From Arthrobacter sp. Y-9 (GTDB lineage Bacteria > Actinomycetota > Actinomycetes > Actinomycetales > Micrococcaceae), in the NCBI RefSeq assembly GCF_029690065.1, contig NZ_CP121463.1, positions 372,001 through 436,000 on the forward strand: a stretch of 64,000 bases of DNA, given 5' to 3'. Within the stretch, counting starts at the first letter, position 1. Each line of letters starts with the position of its first letter. The notes under the pieces were generated by a model. That model had not been told where the DNA came from. It worked only from the letters and a program-made list of their open reading frames with translations, and did no database searches. Below are positions 18,569 to 26,940 of the stretch, piece by piece. The position numbers and the translations under genes were made by a program.

Positions 18569-19503
18569 GTCATGTGGTCGTGGTCGGGTCCCTCAACGCG
18601 GACCTGACCCTGTACGCCGAGCGGATGCCGCTGCCGGGGGAGACCGTGCTCGGCACGGACTTCGTCATCCAGCCGGGCGGCAAGAGCGCCAATCAGGCCG
18701 TCGCCGCGGCGCGCCTCGGGGCCGACGTCCGGCTGATCGGGGCCGTGGGTGACGACGCCAACGGCGCCATGCTCCTCGACTCCGCCCGGAACTCCGGCGT
18801 GGACGTCGCGGCGGTGCGCCGGATCGACGGCGTGCCGACCGGCGTCGCGGGGATCACCGTGGACGCGCAGGGCGAGAACAGCATCGTGATCGTGGCCGGC
18901 GCCAACGGAGAGCTGTCCCCGCAGGACGTCGAGCAGGCCTCCTCGGTGTTCGACGGCGCCGCGGCCGTCTGCCTGTGCCTCGAGGTCTCGCAGGAGACCG
19001 TCCTCGCGGCAGCGCAGGCGGGCCGCGCGGCAGGCGCCTCGGTCATCCTGAATCTGTCCCCGTTCGCCCCGATCCCCGCGGACCTCGTGGCGGCCACGGA
19101 CATCCTGCTCGTCAACGCCCACGAGGCCGGTCAGCTCCTGGGCCGTGAGGCTCCCGCGGCCGAGGGGGAGGACTGGGCCGCCGTGGCCGCGGCCTTCGCC
19201 GAGGCCGGGTTCCGCCGGGTCCTGGTGACGCTGGGCGCGCAGGGCGTCGTGGTGCTGGACGGCGCAGGTTCCGGGGATGAGGCCGCGATCGAGCGGATCG
19301 CCGCCACGCGCATCGACCCGGTGGACACCACCGGTTCGGGCGACGCGTTCACCGGAGGACTCGCCACGCGGCTCGCCGCAGGGGACTCCCTCGTGGAGGC
19401 GGCCCGTTACGCCTCGGTCGCCGCGGCGCACGCCGCCACCGGCCGTGGCGCCCAGGCCTCCTACGGCACGGACGCCGACGTCGTCGCGCTCCGGGACCGC
19501 TGA
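18565..19503 (+). CDS. rbsK: Ribokinase (PfkB family)
   Basis: Phosphorylates ribose to ribose 5-phosphate, about 312 residues. Substrate-binding motif GGKSANQAVAAARLGAD near residues 35-50 and the PfkB signature with the catalytic aspartate in DTTGSGDAFTGGLA near residue 255 are intact. It starts at a GTG at 18565 overlapping the transporter stop, with GAGG seven bases upstream. The substrate is supported by context: ribose is released by the upstream nucleoside hydrolase. Confidence 0.9.
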   Translation: MSHVVVVGSLNADLTLYAERMPLPGETVLGTDFVIQPGGKSANQAVAAARLGADVRLIGAVGDDANGAMLLDSARNSGVDVAAVRRIDGVPTGVAGITVDAQGENSIVIVAGANGELSPQDVEQASSVFDGAAAVCLCLEVSQETVLAAAQAGRAAGASVILNLSPFAPIPADLVAATDILLVNAHEAGQLLGREAPAAEGEDWAAVAAAFAEAGFRRVLVTLGAQGVVVLDGAGSGDEAAIERIAATRIDPVDTTGSGDAFTGGLATRLAAGDSLVEAARYASVAAAHAATGRGAQASYGTDADVVALRDR

Positions 19504-19510
19504 GCGGCAC

Positions 19511-19562
19511 CGGTTTCTGAACCGCGTCGGCTCCTGAACCGCACTGGCTTTCTGAACAGCAC
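19511..19562 (+). repeat. Three degenerate 17-18-bp tandem repeats
   Basis: Between the ribokinase stop and the second nucleoside hydrolase lie three units of the form GGYTYCTGAACMGC (starting near 19512, 19529 and 19546). Their function is unknown; they could form small hairpins (GGTT-TCTG-AACC). Confidence 0.6.
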
Positions 19563-19575
19563 CGAAAGGCTCCTC

Positions 19576-20532
19576 ATGGACACGATCCCCGTCTATCTCG
19601 ACTGCGACACCGGCATCGACGACGCCCTGGCGATCGCGCATCTGCTCGCCTCGCCGCGGGCGGAGCTGCTGGGTGTCGGGACGGTGAGCGGCAACAGCGA
19701 CGCCGCGCAGTGCGCCCGGAACACGCTGGATCTGCTCGCGCTGGCGGGCCGTCCGGACATCCCGGTCGCCGTCGGCTGCCACGATTTCCAGACGGTCGCC
19801 TACGGCGGGGGATCGCCGCACGTGCACGGGGACAACGGCCTCGGCGGGGTCGAGCTGCCGCGTGCGGACCGTGAGCCGGAGGCGGAATCCGCGGCGGACA
19901 TGCTGATCCGGCTGGCGCGGGAGCAGGAGGGGAAGCTGCACGTCATCGCCGTCGCGCCCCTGACGAATCTTGCGGAGGCGCTCCGCCGGGAGCCGCGTCT
20001 GCCGGAGCTGGTGGCGCACGTGACCATCATGGGCGGTGCGGCGCTGGCCCCCGGCAACATTACCGCGGCGGCCGAGGCGAACATCTTCCACGACCCCGAG
20101 GCTGCCGCGGAGGTCCTCGCGGCGCCGTGGCCCGTGACGCTGGTGCCGCTCGACGTGACGATGACCGAGGTCATGGAGGAGGACCACCGGCGCCGGCTGC
20201 TCGAGTCCGGCAAGGCCGTCCCCGAAACCCTGGCCCGCATGCTCGAGCACTACTTCGAGTTCTACCGTGGGATCTTCGGACGCCCCTCGTCCGCCATGCA
20301 CGACCCCCTTGCCGCGGCCATCGCCCTGGGCGAGGTGGCAGTGACGCTCGGTCCGGTGGTGCGGGTCGCCGTCGAGACCGGGCAGGGCCCCGCACGCGGC
20401 GCCACCGTCTGTGACCTGCGCGGACGCTACCGCGGCGACGGCGACCAGGACGGCGCCACGTGCCGCGTGGTGCTCGAGGCGGAGCCGGGCTTCCCCGACG
20501 CGCTGGTCGACGGGATCCTCCGGGCGTTCTGA
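19576..20532 (+). CDS. Second nucleoside hydrolase
   Basis: 318 residues, same superfamily as the gene at 16164 but divergent in sequence. The N-terminal metal site reads DCDTGIDDALAIAHL (residues 9-23), followed by GTVSGNSDAAQCARNTL, HVHGDNGLGG and MHDPLAAAIAL with the late conserved histidine-aspartate. It lies 72 bases after ribokinase on the same strand, with GAAAGG before the ATG, and probably shares its transcript. Two paralogues in one cluster suggest different base preferences, for example purine versus pyrimidine nucleosides; this is inference. Confidence 0.9.
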   Translation: MDTIPVYLDCDTGIDDALAIAHLLASPRAELLGVGTVSGNSDAAQCARNTLDLLALAGRPDIPVAVGCHDFQTVAYGGGSPHVHGDNGLGGVELPRADREPEAESAADMLIRLAREQEGKLHVIAVAPLTNLAEALRREPRLPELVAHVTIMGGAALAPGNITAAAEANIFHDPEAAAEVLAAPWPVTLVPLDVTMTEVMEEDHRRRLLESGKAVPETLARMLEHYFEFYRGIFGRPSSAMHDPLAAAIALGEVAVTLGPVVRVAVETGQGPARGATVCDLRGRYRGDGDQDGATCRVVLEAEPGFPDALVDGILRAF

Positions 20533-20548
20533 CGTCCCGGTTTCCCCG

Positions 20549-20598
20549 GTTGAACGGTCATTCTCCGGCGCTGCGGCGGCGGGGAATGACCGTTTAAC
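20549..20598. repeat. Intergenic palindrome F
   Basis: Arms GTTGAACGGTCATTCTCC (20549-20566) and GGGGAATGACCGTTTAAC (20581-20598) pair at 16 of 18 positions, the other two being G-T pairs. It starts 17 bases after the nucleoside hydrolase stop and may terminate that operon. No T-run. Confidence 0.75.
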
Positions 20599-20623
20599 GG
20601 GGGATCGCCACCCGGAGGCGCCG

Positions 20624-20641
20624 TGTCCGGAATCCCGGACA
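20624..20641. promoter_or_regulatory. Putative hut operator 1 (upstream of hutU)
   Basis: TGTCCGG-AATC-CCGGACA, a perfect 7-bp dyad with a 4-base spacer, about 133 bases before the hutU ATG. The same dyad stands before hutG at 29197-29214. On the other strand both sites read CTTGTCCGGGANNCCGGACA. Its sharing by two hut promoters suggests the operator of a histidine-utilisation regulator. Confidence 0.65.
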
Positions 20642-20774
20642 AGACCCCCGGAAAGCCTCTCGTGACAAGGCGCGGAGTGCGGTGTCATTGAAGGGAAGCA
20701 CAGCACCGCACCCGGAACGGCAACGACGCCCCCCGGCGAGGTGCCCCGAACCACTGGCCACACAAGGAGTCACC

Positions 20775-22502
20775 ATGGCACCCGCCGATTTCACCACCGG
20801 AACCCGCCCGGTCAAGGCGCCTCGCGGCACCGAGATCTCCGCCAAGAGCTGGCAGACCGAAGCGCCCCTGCGCATGCTCATGAACAACCTGGACCCGGAG
20901 GTCGCCGAGCACCCCGAGGACCTCGTGGTCTACGGCGGCACCGGCCGCGCCGCCCGTTCCTGGAAGGCGTTCGACGCCATCACGGAAACGCTCAAGGACA
21001 TGGAAGAGGACGAGACCCTTCTGGTCCAGTCCGGCAAGCCGGTGGGCGTCTTCCGCACCAACAAGTGGGCCCCGCGCGTGCTCATCGCCAACTCCAACCT
21101 GGTGGGCGACTGGGCCACCTGGCCGGAGTTCCGCCGCCTCGAGGCCGAGGGCCTCATGATGTACGGCCAGATGACCGCCGGCTCCTGGATCTACATCGGC
21201 ACCCAGGGCATCCTCCAGGGCACCTACGAGACCTTCGCCGCCCTCGGCAACAAGCTCATCGCCGAAGGCCGCGCCGACGGCGGCCAGGGCGAGGGCCGCG
21301 AGCACGAGGGTCCGCTGGCCGGCACCTTCACCCTGACCGGCGGCTGCGGCGGCATGGGCGGCGCTCAGCCGCTCGCCGTCACGCTGAACGACGGCGCCTG
21401 CCTGATCGTCGACGTCGACGAGTCCCGCCTGCGCCGCCGCGTCGGCAAGCGCTACCTCGACGAGGTGGAGACCGATCTGGACACCGCCATCGCCAAGGTC
21501 CTCAAGGCCAAGGAGGAGCGCCGCGGCTGGTCCGTCGGTTACGTGGGCAACGCCGCCGAGGTGTTCCCGGAGATCCTGCGCCGTCACCAGGCCGGCGAGT
21601 TCGTCGTCGACGTCGTGACCGACCAGACCTCCGCGCACGACCCGCTGTCCTACCTGCCCGAGGGCATCACCGTGGACGAGTGGAAGCGCGAGGCCGAGGG
21701 CGACCCCGAAGGCTTCACCAAGAAGGCCCAGGTCTCCATGGCCCGTCACGTCCAGGCGATGGTCGAGTTCCAGGACGCCGGCGCCGAGGTGTTCGACTAC
21801 GGCAACTCCATCCGCGACGAGGCCCGCAAGGGCGGCTACGAGCGCGCCTTCGAGTTCCCCGGCTTCGTCCCGGCGTACATCCGCCCGCTCTTCTGCGAAG
21901 GCCTCGGCCCGTTCCGCTGGGTGGCTCTCTCCGGTGACCCCGAGGACATCCGCGTCACCGACGAGGCCATCAAGGAGCTCTTCCCGGAGAACAAGCACCT
22001 CCACAAGTGGATCGACGCCGCGCAGGAGCGGGTGGAGTTCGAAGGCCTCCCGGCCCGCATCTGCTGGCTCGGGTACGGCGAGCGTCACCAGGCCGGCCTG
22101 CTCTTCAACAAGCTGGTCGCCGAGGGCAAGGTCAAGGCCCCGATCGTCATCGGCCGTGACCACCTCGACTCGGGCTCGGTGGCCTCCCCGTACCGCGAGA
22201 CCGAGGCCATGAAGGACGGTTCGGACGCGATCGCCGACTGGCCGCTCCTGAACGCCCTGACCGCCGCCTCCTCCGGCGCGACCTGGGTCTCCATCCACCA
22301 CGGTGGCGGCGTGGGCATCGGCCGCTCCATCCACACCGGCCAGGTCTCCGTGGCCGACGGCACCGAGCTGGCCGCCGCCAAGCTGACCGCCCTCCTCACC
22401 AACGACCCGGGCATGGGCGTCATCCGCCACGTCGACGCCGGCTACGAGCGCGCCATCGAGGTCGCCGCCGAGCGTGGCGTCCGGATCCCGATGCAGGGCT
22501 GA
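20775..22502 (+). CDS. hutU: Urocanate hydratase
   Basis: Second enzyme of histidine degradation: urocanate plus water to imidazolonepropionate, using tightly bound NAD+. About 575 residues, close to the family norm of about 555. Visible family blocks include [33 protein letters not shown] of the NAD site, [18 protein letters not shown] and the region [19 protein letters not shown]. The closing [17 protein letters not shown] is also diagnostic. The ATG at 20775 has AAGGAG six bases upstream. It is followed by hutH after 106 bases that contain a palindrome. Confidence 0.95.
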   Translation: MAPADFTTGTRPVKAPRGTEISAKSWQTEAPLRMLMNNLDPEVAEHPEDLVVYGGTGRAARSWKAFDAITETLKDMEEDETLLVQSGKPVGVFRTNKWAPRVLIANSNLVGDWATWPEFRRLEAEGLMMYGQMTAGSWIYIGTQGILQGTYETFAALGNKLIAEGRADGGQGEGREHEGPLAGTFTLTGGCGGMGGAQPLAVTLNDGACLIVDVDESRLRRRVGKRYLDEVETDLDTAIAKVLKAKEERRGWSVGYVGNAAEVFPEILRRHQAGEFVVDVVTDQTSAHDPLSYLPEGITVDEWKREAEGDPEGFTKKAQVSMARHVQAMVEFQDAGAEVFDYGNSIRDEARKGGYERAFEFPGFVPAYIRPLFCEGLGPFRWVALSGDPEDIRVTDEAIKELFPENKHLHKWIDAAQERVEFEGLPARICWLGYGERHQAGLLFNKLVAEGKVKAPIVIGRDHLDSGSVASPYRETEAMKDGSDAIADWPLLNALTAASSGATWVSIHHGGGVGIGRSIHTGQVSVADGTELAAAKLTALLTNDPGMGVIRHVDAGYERAIEVAAERGVRIPMQG

Positions 22503-22530
22503 CGCCCAGGCCTGACCACTTCCCATCCAT

Positions 22531-22578
22531 TGCTCCGTGGTTGTCGTTTTGAGGGTTCAAAACGACAACCACGGAGCA
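22531..22578. repeat. Intergenic palindrome E between hutU and hutH
   Basis: A perfect 22-bp stem: 22531-22552 (TGCTCCGTGGTTGTCG...) pairs with 22557-22578 around GGGT. The right flank continues GGAGCAGTCGAT, which is the exact terminus of the D-family palindromes at 57.5 and 59.0 kb. It lies inside the presumed hutUH transcript, so it may act as a processing or attenuation signal and not as a full terminator. Confidence 0.8.
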
Positions 22579-22608
22579 GTCGATTCTTCTAAGGAACAGA
22601 GACCTCCC

Positions 22609-24198
22609 ATGACCCTCACCACTTCCGAGACCACCGTCGTCCTCAACTCCAGCGGCGTGACCGCCGAGGACGTGCTCGCCGTCGCGCGCCACGGCGCCCA
22701 GATCACCATTTCGCAGGAGGCCCTGGACAACGTCGCCAAGGTCCGCGCCCACATCGACGAGCTCGCCGTCAGCGAGACCCCCGCGTACGGCATCTCCACC
22801 GGCTTCGGCGCCCTGGCCAACCGCCACATCCCGAACGAGCTGCGCACCCAGCTGCAGAAGTCGCTGATCCGCAGCCACGCCGCCGGCATGGGCCCCGCCG
22901 TCGAGCGCGAAGTCATCCGCGCCATCATGTTCCTGCGCGCCAAGACCATGGCCTCCGGCCGCACCGGCGTCCGCGCCGAGGTCCTCGAGACCTTCGTGAA
23001 GGTCCTCAACGCCGGCATCACCCCGCTCGTGCGCGAGTTCGGCTCGCTTGGCTGCTCCGGCGACCTCGCCCCGCTCTCGCACTGCGCCCTCGTGGTCATG
23101 GGTGAAGGCGAGGCCTTCGGGCCCGACGGCGAGCTCTACGGCGTCGCCGGTCGCCCGACCGTCGCGGAACTGCTCGCGGAGCACGGCATCGAGCCGGTCA
23201 CGCTCGCCGAGAAGGAGGGCCTGGCCCTCGTCAACGGTACCGAGGGCATGCTCGGCATGCTGCTCATGGCCATCGCCGACCTGCGCACTCTGATGACGAC
23301 GGCGGACATCACCGCCGCGCTCAGCGTCGAGGCCCTGCTCGGCACGGACCAGGTGTTCCTGCCGGAGCTGCACGCCGCCCTGCGTCCTCACCCGGGCCAG
23401 GCCGCCAGCGCCGACAACATGCTGCGGGTCCTCTCCGATTCGCCGATCGTCGCCTCCCACAAGGTGGGCGACTCCCGCGTGCAGGACGCCTACTCGCTGC
23501 GCTGCGCCCCGCAGGTGGCCGGCGCCGTCCGCGACACCGTGACCCACGCCGAGCTGGTCGCCACCCGCGAGCTGGCCGCCGCGATCGACAACCCGGTCGT
23601 CCTGCCCGACGGCCGCGTCTCCTCGAACGGCAACTTCCACGGCGCTCCGGTGGCGTACGTGCTGGACTTCCTGTCCATCGCCGTGGCGGACCTGTCCTCC
23701 ATCGCCGAGCGCCGCACCGATCGCATGCTGGACCCGGCCCGCTCCCACGGCCTGCCCGCTTTCCTGGCCGGTGACCCCGGGGTGGACTCCGGCCTCATGA
23801 TCGCCCAGTACACCCAGGCCGGTCTGGTCTCGGACAACAAGCGCCTGGCCGTCCCGGCCTCGGTGGACTCCATCCCGAGCTCCGCCATGCAGGAGGACCA
23901 CGTGTCCATGGGCTGGCACGCCGCCCGCAAGCTGCGCAAGGCCATCGAGAACCTCCGCCGCGTCCTGGCGATCGAACTGGTGACCAGCTGCCGCGCCCTC
24001 GACATCCGCACCCAGCTCTCCGACGGCGAGCTGACCCCCGGCCCGGCCGGCGCCGCCGTGCTCGAGGTGCTGCGCGCCGTCGTCGAGGGCCCGGGCACCG
24101 ACCGCTTCCTCTCGCCGGAACTGGAAGCCGCGGACAAGCTCGTGGGCGCCGGCGCCGTGCGCGACGCCGCCGAGAAGGCCGTGGGCCCGCTCGCCTGA
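22609..24198 (+). CDS. hutH: Histidine ammonia-lyase
   Basis: First enzyme of histidine degradation: histidine to urocanate and ammonia. About 529 residues. The electrophilic MIO cofactor forms from a tripeptide that is normally Ala-Ser-Gly; here it reads Cys149-Ser150-Gly151 in GSLGCSGDLAPLSH. A Cys-Gly version is known in some actinobacterial HutH proteins, so activity is expected. Other family blocks are YGISTGFGALANRHI, SRVQDAYSLRCAPQV and SSAMQEDHVSMGWHAARKL. Start ATG at 22609 follows AAGGAA. A long palindrome lies just upstream and another just downstream. Confidence 0.95.
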   Translation: MTLTTSETTVVLNSSGVTAEDVLAVARHGAQITISQEALDNVAKVRAHIDELAVSETPAYGISTGFGALANRHIPNELRTQLQKSLIRSHAAGMGPAVEREVIRAIMFLRAKTMASGRTGVRAEVLETFVKVLNAGITPLVREFGSLGCSGDLAPLSHCALVVMGEGEAFGPDGELYGVAGRPTVAELLAEHGIEPVTLAEKEGLALVNGTEGMLGMLLMAIADLRTLMTTADITAALSVEALLGTDQVFLPELHAALRPHPGQAASADNMLRVLSDSPIVASHKVGDSRVQDAYSLRCAPQVAGAVRDTVTHAELVATRELAAAIDNPVVLPDGRVSSNGNFHGAPVAYVLDFLSIAVADLSSIAERRTDRMLDPARSHGLPAFLAGDPGVDSGLMIAQYTQAGLVSDNKRLAVPASVDSIPSSAMQEDHVSMGWHAARKLRKAIENLRRVLAIELVTSCRALDIRTQLSDGELTPGPAGAAVLEVLRAVVEGPGTDRFLSPELEAADKLVGAGAVRDAAEKAVGPLA

Positions 24199-24235
24199 TC
24201 CCGGGTCACCGGGGTCACCCGATCCGCCTGCTGAG

Positions 24236-24294
24236 ACAGCGGGTTTCCGTCGAAACAGTGTGTTGTGCGCACTGTTTCGACGGAAACCCGCTGT
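24236..24294. repeat. Intergenic palindrome A1
   Basis: Perfect 25-bp stem (24236-24260 with 24270-24294) around TGTTGTGCG. Arms contain GGGTTTCCGTCGAAACAGTG. It is one of three copies of the A family (others at 26836-26908 and 37075-37145). It lies 37 bases after hutH and 90 before the TetR gene. Confidence 0.85.
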
Positions 24295-24360
24295 TTCGGT
24301 GTTTAACGGGCCTTCGGATGGATCGCGTGGGCCCTCGGAACCCGTGATTGCGAAAAATAT

Positions 24361-24374
24361 ATAGACTGGTCTAT
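24361..24374. promoter_or_regulatory. TetR operator
   Basis: ATAGAC-TG-GTCTAT, a perfect dyad inside a strikingly AT-rich patch (24350-24383) directly before the TetR start codon at 24384. It probably mediates autoregulation of the TetR/fusion operon by overlapping its promoter or leader. Confidence 0.75.
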
Positions 24375-24383
24375 TATTTTTCA

Positions 24384-24983
24384 ATGCCATCCAAAGGAAC
24401 CCTCACCAAGACCCGGCTCGCGGAGTCGATGCTCGAACTCATCCAGACCAGCGGCTACAGCGGCACGGGTCTGAACGCCGTCGCCGAACATGCCGCGGCG
24501 CCCAAGGGCTCGGTCTACTTCCACTTCCCCGACGGCAAGGAAGGCCTCGGCGTCGCTGCGATCGAACTCGCCGCGACGCAGTTCGGGACGCTCATCGCCG
24601 AAGCCGCCGCCACCGCGGGTGGCCCCGCCGACGCCGCCCGCACCGCGATCGAGGCTCTCGCCGCCATCGTCGGCGAGAGCGACTTCCGCCTGGGATGCCC
24701 CGTCTCCGTGGTGACCCTCGAAATGGGCGCGGACAGTGAACGGCTCCGCGAAGCGTGCGCCACCGCCTTCGAGTCGTGGATCGCCCCCACGGCCGCCCTC
24801 TTTGAATCCGGAGGTCTCAACGCCGAGGCGGCCCGCGCGCTCGCGACCGTCGTCGTCTCGACCACGGAGGGGGCGGTGATCGTCTCTCGCGCGACCCGGA
24901 GCGTTCAGCCCCTGCTCACGGCCGCCGACATCGTGGCCGAGCTCATCACCCAGCGTCTCCAGGCCGCAGGAGGTGCACGATGA
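24384..24983 (+). CDS. TetR/AcrR family transcriptional regulator
   Basis: About 199 residues. The N-terminal helix-turn-helix is clear (KTRLAESMLELIQTSGYSGT, GLNAVAEHAAAPKGSVYFHF, PDGKEGLG), matching the subgroup with GSVYFHFPDGKE. The C-terminal ligand domain is variable, with GCPVSVVTLEMGADSERLRE. ATG at 24384 is chosen; the in-frame TTG at 24348 would place the operator inside the gene. It overlaps the downstream fusion enzyme gene by four bases, so the pair is one operon under its own control. Confidence 0.88.
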   Translation: MPSKGTLTKTRLAESMLELIQTSGYSGTGLNAVAEHAAAPKGSVYFHFPDGKEGLGVAAIELAATQFGTLIAEAAATAGGPADAARTAIEALAAIVGESDFRLGCPVSVVTLEMGADSERLREACATAFESWIAPTAALFESGGLNAEAARALATVVVSTTEGAVIVSRATRSVQPLLTAADIVAELITQRLQAAGGAR

Positions 24984-26788
24984 GCTCGCATGGAGCATCC
25001 CGCCAGGCCCTCGTCTTCGGCGCCTCCGGCCTGATCGGCCGCCACCTGGTCCTCACCCTCGCGCAGGCCGGCGCCAACGTCACGGCTGCGGTCCGGAGCG
25101 AGGCGTCGGCGGAACGGGTCCGGCGGTGGCTCGCGGACCACGGTCTGACGCAGCAGGTCGGCACGGTGATCGCCGACTTCGACGCCCCGGGGATCATCGC
25201 CGGCGGACCGGCCGCGTTGCCCCACATCACCGAGATCCACTGCTGTGCCGGTGCATTCCGCTTCGGCATGTCCGCCGAGGAGGCCCGCAGCGCGAACGTC
25301 GGCATCGCCGAGAAGGTCGTCGACTTCGCCGCGGACCTTCCGAAGCTGCAGCGACTCGTCTACATCTCGGGGTACCGCGTCGGCGGTCAGGACCCCACGG
25401 CCGTTCCGTGGTCCGAGGAGCATCGCGTGGCGGTGTACAAGGAACTCGGCGGCTACGAGGCCTCCAAGGTGGAATCCGACGCCGTCTTCCAGGCCCGGGC
25501 GCTCGAGCGACGCGTGCCCTGGACGATCATCAACCCGGCCACCGTGATCGGCGACAGCTCGACCGGGGAGACCGAGCAGTACATCGGCATGACGAAGACC
25601 ATCGAACAGATCTGGGACGGCACCGCGGCGGCACTCCCCGCCGGTGACTCGACGTTCCTCCCGGTCCTGACGGTCGATTACATGGCGTCCTTCATGGCGG
25701 CGGCCGCTGTCGATCCCGAGGCCGTGGACCGGGCCTTCTGGGTTCTCGACGACGCCACCCCGTCCCTGAGGGAACTGCTCACCCGTGCCGGCAGGCGGCT
25801 GGGCGCGAAAGTCCCGCGCCTGCAGGTCCCGGTCGGCGTCATCAAGCGGCTCCCGGCGTGGATCACCAAGGCTGACCCCGAGACGCTCGGCTTCCTGTCC
25901 TCGGACCGCTACCCGACCGGACCCGCCGTCGAACTCGCCGCGAGGCACGGCATTCCGATGCCCGACGTTCTGCTCTCCCTCGACCGGTGGGTCGACTACC
26001 TGGCAGCGCATCGCTTCGGCGCCGCGAAGGGCGGCGACCGGCGCTTCGTGGACGTCGCCGGCGTGCGCACCTTCGAGCTCGGTGACCCCGAGGCCTCCCG
26101 CGTGATCCTGCCCGGTCTGCCGGTCAACGCCGACACCTGGGCGGGAGTCGCCGCGGGCAGCGGCGCCCGGGCCGTCGACCTGCCCGGCCTCGGCCTCAGC
26201 GGTGGGACCGGCGTCCAGGACTGGGACGAGTGGCTGCCGGCACTGCTCTGCGGCGACGACGTCGACCTCGTCGGCCACTCGATCGGCGCGGGTGCCGCCG
26301 TGATCGCCGCAGCGCGGTTCCCCGAGCGGGTCCGGTCCCTCACGCTGGTCGCGCCGTTCTTCCTCCAGGCCCCGGGCGGCTTGCCGGGCATCCTGAGGCC
26401 ATTCGTGAGCGCGTACCTGCGGCGGACCGACGCGGTGAAGCTGTCGCGCCGTCTGACCGGGGCGGATGCGAGTGCCGCGGCTCTGGAATCCAGTGTCAGC
26501 GACCTCAAGAGAGGCACGGCTCCGCACGTGGCCTCGCAGCTCGTCCGCGCCGGATCGAAGCGCTGGCGCACCGAACTCCGGGACGCGCTGGGACGGTACA
26601 CGGGTCCGGTCCGCATCATCACGGGCAGCGAGGATCCGCTCGCTCCCGCGGCGGTGGAGGAACTCGAGGCGCGGGGCGACGTCGAGCTGATCACGATCCC
26701 GGGCGCCGGACACCACCCGCAGCTGACCCACGCGGACGTCCTGACCGGGCTGCTGCAGGGTGCGGTGGCACGGGGCACGAGGGTCTGA
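24980..26788 (+). CDS. Two-domain protein: NAD(P)-dependent SDR/thioester-reductase-like domain fused to alpha/beta hydrolase
   Basis: 602 residues. Residues 8-345 form an extended SDR: nucleotide loop GASGLIG (14-20) and catalytic Tyr159-x3-Lys163 in YEASK. Residues about 360-602 form an alpha/beta hydrolase with nucleophile elbow GHSIG (Ser434), acid Asp552 in GSEDPLAP and His578 or His579 in GAGHHPQ; all three catalytic positions look intact. The natural inference is that one domain reduces or oxidises an acyl, alcohol or epimerisable group and the other cleaves an ester or lactone of the same compound. It is co-transcribed with an autoregulated TetR gene, suggesting response to a small molecule. 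The substrate is unknown. Confidence 0.85.
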   Translation: MSSHGASRQALVFGASGLIGRHLVLTLAQAGANVTAAVRSEASAERVRRWLADHGLTQQVGTVIADFDAPGIIAGGPAALPHITEIHCCAGAFRFGMSAEEARSANVGIAEKVVDFAADLPKLQRLVYISGYRVGGQDPTAVPWSEEHRVAVYKELGGYEASKVESDAVFQARALERRVPWTIINPATVIGDSSTGETEQYIGMTKTIEQIWDGTAAALPAGDSTFLPVLTVDYMASFMAAAAVDPEAVDRAFWVLDDATPSLRELLTRAGRRLGAKVPRLQVPVGVIKRLPAWITKADPETLGFLSSDRYPTGPAVELAARHGIPMPDVLLSLDRWVDYLAAHRFGAAKGGDRRFVDVAGVRTFELGDPEASRVILPGLPVNADTWAGVAAGSGARAVDLPGLGLSGGTGVQDWDEWLPALLCGDDVDLVGHSIGAGAAVIAAARFPERVRSLTLVAPFFLQAPGGLPGILRPFVSAYLRRTDAVKLSRRLTGADASAAALESSVSDLKRGTAPHVASQLVRAGSKRWRTELRDALGRYTGPVRIITGSEDPLAPAAVEELEARGDVELITIPGAGHHPQLTHADVLTGLLQGAVARGTRV

Positions 26789-26835
26789 CGACCGCCCGGC
26801 CCGCCCGCCATCGGACTCGACACCCTCCCTGGCTC

Positions 26836-26908
26836 CGCCGAAACAGTGGATTTCCGTCGAAACAGTGAGCAGAACACACGGTTTCGGCGGGAACCCACTG
26901 TTTCGGCG
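26836..26908. repeat. Intergenic palindrome A2
   Basis: 32-base arms (26836-26867 and 26877-26908) pair at 28 positions. Arms carry CGCCGAAACAGTGG and the loop AGCAGAACA is close to the reverse complement of the loop in A1 and A3, so this is an inverted copy of the same element. Between the fusion gene and the antiporter gene. Confidence 0.8.
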
Positions 26909-26940
26909 CAGCGGCGAGTCCGGCGGCCTACAGTTGCCCC

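Noticed and set aside
18469-20763. 764-codon open frame on the minus strand over ribokinase and nucleoside hydrolase
   Set aside because: Antisense shadow of high-GC genes; no domain, low-complexity Arg/Gly/Asp-rich translation, while both sense genes have clear motifs.
20685-24390. 613- and 656-codon minus-strand frames opposite hutU and hutH
   Set aside because: Codon-position mirror effect of GC-rich coding DNA; translations are repetitive Gly/Ala/Asp/Val without family features.
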